Shown here piece by piece: positions 52,111 to 64,000 of a stretch of 64,000 bases of DNA. Within the stretch, counting starts at the first letter, position 1; every line of letters begins with the position of its first letter. The DNA lies in contig NC_088172.1 of the NCBI RefSeq assembly GCF_028769735.1, positions 65,007,075-65,071,074 of the forward strand, given 5' to 3'. The DNA is from Zonotrichia leucophrys gambelii (lineage: Eukaryota > Chordata > Aves > Passeriformes > Passerellidae). The notes beneath the pieces are model-generated. The model was not told the origin of the DNA, ran no database searches, and saw only the letters and a list, made by a program, of their open reading frames with translations. The translations under genes were made by a program, and so were the position numbers.

Positions 52111-53719
52111 CGCCATTTGGTTGGGAGCAGATGGCTGGCTGGGGGGCTGATCGCGTCTAAAGGCGTGTCATCCCCCTTCAGCGAGAATCCCTAAGGGCTC
52201 CCCTTGTCTTCGAAATCAATGAAAATTAAAGTGCAGAGAATGGATGAATAGTTAGACCTCGAGTCCCTCCTTTGTTCGCCTCAGCTACTGGTGGGCAGGA
52301 GTTAAACTACAACAGCCTCCTATAGAAACACTTAAGTTAAACAGTCTCCCCGTTAGTCCAGCATCTGAAAGAGAGAGGGAGAGGGGGGAAAAAAGCAGAA
52401 AAAGGAGCTTTCTGCTTGATTTCCCCAATACAGAATCGCGTGGCATAAATTAAGCCAGAGAAGAATGAGCGCCGTGGGCAGGATCCTGCCGGCTCTCACG
52501 GCGCCTTTCAGTCACGCTCAGCAGCGGTAATCGAGAAATCTGTGCCACGTCAATTTAACAAATACCCGGTACCGAAGGGGGGTTGTTAAGGATTTGGGGG
52601 CAAGTTTTTTCGGTTTGGTTTTTTTTTTCCCCATCGCTAGGTTAAAGCCCTCGCGCGTGTAACTTTTTATTTCCAGTTTTTTAAGCAAGGAGATGCTAAT
52701 GGACCAACTTTCTATCTCTCGTAGATTAAAAGATCCGCGTTGATATATCACTTCTCGCCTCCGCCGACGGGCCACCACCCAAATTTCAAGAAAGATATTG
52801 CCGCTGACCCCCGCCCTCCCCGCCCTACTCGCTTAGTAAACCTCATACGAAGTGATGTTTTCCCCCCTCTCTCTTTTTCCCGGGGATAACGCCGCAGCAA
52901 AGTTTGCGAAGCAGCGACAAGCCACTTGAAAAGATGTTGACGCTAGGTGGCAAAAGCAATGTGCAGTGGAGACCGGCGCTGCGGCGGGATGCGCGCCCCC
53001 ACTCCTCGCTGCTGAGGCCGGGCACGGCGGGGGCGGGCGGCCGGGCCTCCGGGGACCCGCTCCGCTCCCTCCTGGGCCGCTTCCCTACGTCCTCGCACCA
53101 TGCCTGCGGGATCGTGGTCACCCCTCTGCCCAGACACAACTCCGGGGTAAAAAAGAAAAAAAAAATCAAACCCAAACATTCCTGTACATTTTAAACTTTT
53201 GCTTATGCGTCGAGGGGCGGGGAGAGGTGAGAGGAAAAGCACCTGGGTGTAGATGGCTCGTTTGACTACAATTTGATGTAAAGGATGTATGCTGAGTAGC
53301 AAAATGTTGCCAAGATCTGGATGCTTGTACCAAGGGTTGGAGTAGGTGGCCTGGGTTTGGGGTAGGTGCCACAATCCCCCAGTAAATGAATGTGGGCAGC
53401 TACAGTCCTGGAACAGTCAAGAAGAGCTGGGCTGAATGAACTCATTAGTGATTTTCTTTTAATTGGTATTACTCAATGCTTTTACTTTAAGAAGTCTTTA
53501 AGATTTTTTTTTTCCTAGCGCATTGTAAGATAATTTGTGATCAAGACATCTGCTTCAATGGAAGCCACATTTTGCCATGCAAATGCACGTTTCAACCCAA
53601 TAAAGTCGCCATAATAAGGCTTTTAGCACGGCATACCTACAGTGAGGTTATTGTAGCCAAATCCTCTCCTTTCGCACACAAGCTTAATCTGTGTTGAAAT
53701 GATCTGTTACAATTAAAAT

Positions 53720-53810
53720 GACATTTACAGAGACAGTTACACCTTGCATCCTAATGAATCCGCCTGCGCCTACCAAAGGTGTTTAAACAGAGGGCCTAAA
53801 CAAAGTGGAA
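53720..53810. promoter_or_regulatory. DLL1: T-box / TCF motif cluster upstream of DLL1
   Basis: ACACCT (53739-53744) and AGGTGT (53777-53782) are T-box half-sites, and AACAAAG (53799-53805) is a TCF/LEF core. An octamer ATGCAAAT lies nearby at 53577-53584. Mouse Dll1 has an upstream mesodermal enhancer controlled by Tbx6 and Wnt/LEF, so this is a candidate counterpart about 1.4 kb before the start site. Confidence 0.45.
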
Positions 53811-54181
53811 AACTCTGCTTCGAGTGACATGCCAGGGTTGCCCTCCAACTTTTATCCCCTGCTTCCATCCATCATTAAGAAGTAGCCCAAATGGTAACAG
53901 TCTCTATCCCTTTTTCACCGCACCAGTAAACTATTTTCCATATTTTAAGGATCAAAACAAAAGTTGTACTGTCTAATGGGCACGTAAAAAACTTATAAAG
54001 GTGACGACTGGTGTAAATTCGGGCTAGTTTATTTTGTGCGCATATGTGAGTGTGTGTGTATGTGTGTTGCGGAGGGGGGAAGTGCTGGAAGGGATTTCTT
54101 TAAAAAATGTGCGGACATTGTTGTAGAGGCAGTAGCGTGCGCCGAGGGGAGCTCTTTCTCTCCCTCGCATTGTGCAGGGAG

Positions 54182-54210
54182 CAGGTGCTGTCTACATTAC
54201 CATACAGCTG
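54182..54210. promoter_or_regulatory. DLL1: Composite POU / bHLH E-box site upstream of DLL1
   Basis: ATTACCAT (54196-54203) is an octamer-like POU site separated by one base from the E-box CAGCTG (54205-54210); another E-box, CAGGTG, lies at 54182-54187. Vertebrate Dll1 neural enhancers are known to use adjacent POU and Ascl1 sites of this kind. The site is about 950 bp upstream of the predicted start. Confidence 0.55.
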
Positions 54211-54319
54211 AGAGCACAAAGAGCTAACTGATTCAGCCCTCACACAATAACAAACGGCCTTAATGACAGCCACGCGAACGACACACACCAAACTCACTTT
54301 TTACTAAGCTGAAGGACGA

Positions 54320-54360
54320 AAAAAGAGAGAGGGAGAGAGAGAGAGACGGAGAGGGAGAGG
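54320..54360. repeat. GA-rich simple repeat
   Basis: Purine-rich (GA)n tract with GGGA and CGGA interruptions, about 0.8 kb upstream of the DLL1 start site. Confidence 0.85.
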
Positions 54361-55080
54361 TTGCTGGTGATGATGATAATAATCATAGAGGGGTGCGGGA
54401 CCCGGGCGCAGCGAGCGGCTCTCTCCGGCAGCGGTGGCGGCGGGGACGGGACCCGCGGAGCCCCGTAAACGGGTCCCCTCCACGAGTCCCCGCCACCAGC
54501 CCGCCCGCGTCCTGCCTCGCCGCCGGACCCCCGGGATCCCCCGCTCCTCCGCCGGCGGGATGCGCGCCGTGAGCGGAGCCTCGGGAGGAGCGAACCCCCG
54601 GTCACTTCGTCCACGCTCGTTGTCCCCCTCCCCAATTACCCCGGTTCCGCCAGGGTAAATGCAGTGTGAATCTCATGGGATGGGACTCCCCTCGCTGTGG
54701 TTCGATGGCTCCCACCTCCCTCGTCCCTTTAACGCCGGAGAAGCCCCTTGGAGTAGTCACGATCACCGAGTCACTTTTTGGGGTCACGGCGGCTGCTCTG
54801 CGCGTTCCAAGAGGCAATTACAGCCCGCCGTCCCCGGGGCTGCTCTCTGGCCGGAGCGTGTTGCACTGCCTCTCCCCGGTGCGGAGGGGGTGTTACCCTC
54901 TCGCCGGAGCAGAAGGGGGATTCTTGCGGTTACCAAATTTGCAGGAATGTAAATGAACACGTTTTGTGAGCGCGAAGGGGAGGGGGAGGAGGGTTGCACA
55001 TTTTACAGCTCACTGACCATTTGGCGATCCATTGAGAGGAGGGTAGGGAAAAGTGGCTCCTTTGTGACAGCTCTAGCCAG

Positions 55081-55138
55081 ATTGGGGGGCTGCTCATTTG
55101 CATCTCATTAGGCATGCAGTCGGCCGGCGGGATATAAG
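55081..55138 (+). promoter_or_regulatory. DLL1: DLL1 core promoter
   Basis: In order: an inverted CCAAT box (ATTGG, 55081-55085), a perfect octamer ATTTGCAT (55096-55103), and a TATA-like GATATAAGG (TATAAG, 55133-55138). The spacing predicts a start near 55,160-55,165, just before the GC-rich 5'UTR of DLL1. The octamer is a POU-factor site. Confidence 0.7.
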
Positions 55139-55164
55139 GGCGGCAGGCGCCCAAGGAGAGGCAG

Positions 55165-55388
55165 ATCCTTAGCGCTTCACCCTCGGAGAGAGCCGCCGAG
55201 CCGAACCGAGCCGAGCCGCGGCACGGAGCGGAGCGCAGCAGCGCAGAGCAGGCACCCCCTCCCCCGTAGGAGCACACCCGGACACGCTCTGTTCGCTGCT
55301 GTTGAGACACGAGCTTATTTTTGTTGGCTGGGATTCCTCTCAAAACAAAAGTAAACCCACAACAAGGAAGGAGAGCTTCGCTTCCTTT

Positions 55389-55432
<44 letters not shown>

Positions 55433-56048
55433 AAAAGAGAAAAAAAAAAGAAAAAGGGGATCAAGGCTCCGACGTGACCTGCCCGCCACCGCTGCTGTTT
55501 GACACCCACCAGCCCCGACGTGCGCTGGGCGAGCGCAGCCGCGCAGAGCCGCTCCCGAATCGCACCGCCCCGGGAATTATCGCCGCTGCCTCCGCCGCTG
55601 CCTCTGCAGGGATTTCCAGATCGCCAATTTTTAATCTTCCTTGGGAAGCCTTTTCTCTGCCTCTGTTGGGAATTAAGTTGCTTTTATTTTATTATTTTTA
55701 TTTTTTCTTCCTGGAGAAAAGGAGGACCATCGTGGATTGCGAAAGAAAAAGAGTTTAACAGATAAATATTATTTTTTTCCCCGTCCTTTTTTCCTCTCTT
55801 TTTCTTTTGCCATCCGAAAGAGCTGTCAGTTGCCGACAGACTACATTTAGAGGTATCGGCAAAAGGGAAAAAAAGTCAGAGACACTCCTGAAAGAAGGAG
55901 ACCGTGACACTAACTCTTCCAGCTCTGCTGGGACGAGCGGCTTTGGCCGCTGTGTTTTTTCCCTTATCCCGAAAGACACTTTCCCCTTTTCCCTCTGACG
56001 AGAAGATAAGGGGGAGGAAAGCGAGGGCACCAGAGCTGCACCTCCAAA
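55165..56048 (+). other. DLL1: DLL1 5'UTR
   Basis: About 885 nt from the predicted start to the initiator codon, apparently in a single exon. I find no upstream ATG. It contains a run of 40 A at 55391-55430 followed by an A/G-rich tail, and pyrimidine-rich stretches near 55780-55810. The start is estimated from the TATA box. Confidence 0.6.
55391..55430. repeat. Poly-A tract, 40 bases
   Basis: Uninterrupted A40 followed by GGAAAAGAGA and A9, inside the DLL1 5'UTR. Such a length is unstable and may vary between individuals or in assembly. Confidence 0.95.
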
Positions 56049-63571
<7,523 letters not shown>

Positions 63572-64000
63572 ACCAGAGGTCATATGGCAAGGTGGTTGTT
63601 CAGAACAATTTCAGAGGAGACGTGCCCCAATGAATGCTGCTGAGAGAGGAATGGGAGATAGATTCCTTCACTGACTGCTGCTGAGAAACTAAATTCAGGC
63701 TTGAGCTGGTTCTCTACTGAAGTTAGCAAAGTGACTGCAAAATAAAGAAACAAGATGGACACCAGGCAAGGGTCTGTGTTCAAGGATTACTGTTGCACTG
63801 CCTTTTATGAATTTTATCATTGCACTATGGTCAGTTGCTTTTCTATATATATTTAAATGAATGGACTTAATTACTACATAAGAAGCATGCACTGCCTGAA
63901 GTGTATATTTTGGATTATTATGAGCCAGTCTTTTCTTGAATTAGAGACACAAACACTGCCTTTATTGTCTTTTTTGATACTAAAATGTGTTTTTACTAGG
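63572..64000 (+). other. DLL1: DLL1 3'UTR, cut by the window end
   Basis: AT-rich sequence with a first AATAAA at 63741-63746, which would give a short 3'UTR. The gene probably continues past 64000 to another signal. No terminal site is certain in the window. Confidence 0.75.

Larger units (their letters stand above)
48752..55130. other. Intergenic region between FAM120B and DLL1
   Basis: A 6.4-kb interval between two divergent genes. It has CpG islands at about 48480-49230, 51130-51440, 51660-52110 and 54400-54940, separated by AT-richer blocks that look like conserved regulatory DNA (49300-49900, 50820-51070, 53500-53850 and 54160-54300). Many long open frames on both strands come from the GC-rich composition. 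I see no protein-coding gene, CR1 or LTR here. Confidence 0.6.

Noticed and set aside
51667..52160. Open frames of 100-150 codons on both strands
   Set aside because: Compositional open frames in a CpG island, low in complexity, with no family resemblance.
55321..55758. A 145-codon plus-strand frame with a long lysine run
   Set aside because: The lysine run is the translated A40 tract and there is no ATG start in the 5'UTR.

Overview
This is a vertebrate nuclear window, and almost certainly a bird. Two multi-exon genes with long introns are present. The interspersed repeats are CR1-type LINE fragments plus LTRs of endogenous retroviruses. The reconstructed DLL1 protein is close to the chicken Delta1 sequence as I remember it. 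One LTR resembles LTRs that I associate with songbird genomes, so a passerine is my best guess, but this is inference. There are no bacterial features, no CRISPR array and no recognisable tRNA or rRNA gene.

Layout. From 1 to about 48,750, FAM120B (constitutive coactivator of PPAR-gamma) runs on the minus strand. I could join eight coding exons in phase: 47819-46800, 42446-42266, 36297-36202, 30186-30014, 26132-26040, 10226-10020, 4814-4685 and 1317-1265. They give a protein of about 650 residues. A non-coding first exon probably lies in a CpG island near 48,700, and the 3'UTR runs down to about 145. The introns are AT-rich and carry three CR1 fragments, two solo LTRs (4093-4506 and 23197-23805), simple repeats and one isolated GC-rich patch. 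From 48,750 to 55,130 is the intergenic interval between the two divergent genes. It is rich in CpG islands and in candidate enhancers for the developmental gene. From about 55,160 to the window end, DLL1 (Delta-like 1 Notch ligand) runs on the plus strand. Its eleven exons give an open reading frame of 727 codons from ATG 56049 to TAA 63569-63571; the 3'UTR continues to or past the window end.

FAM120B and DLL1 are also neighbours in the mammalian 6q27-type block, followed by PSMB1 and TBP, so the synteny is conserved. The two proteins are not known to act in one pathway; they are only neighbours. DLL1 is a cell-surface ligand used in segmentation and neurogenesis. The sequence upstream of it holds motif clusters of the kinds known to drive it: POU/E-box, T-box/TCF, and octamer/CCAAT/TATA.

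I found no previously undescribed system. The most useful observations are the short bird form of FAM120B with a C-terminus unlike the human one, the ATG-free 5'UTR of DLL1 with a 40-A run, the motif clusters around DLL1, and a solo LTR with intact ends and a perfect 6-bp target duplication. Exon joins rest on splice-site inspection, reading phase and family recall; no alignment was run.
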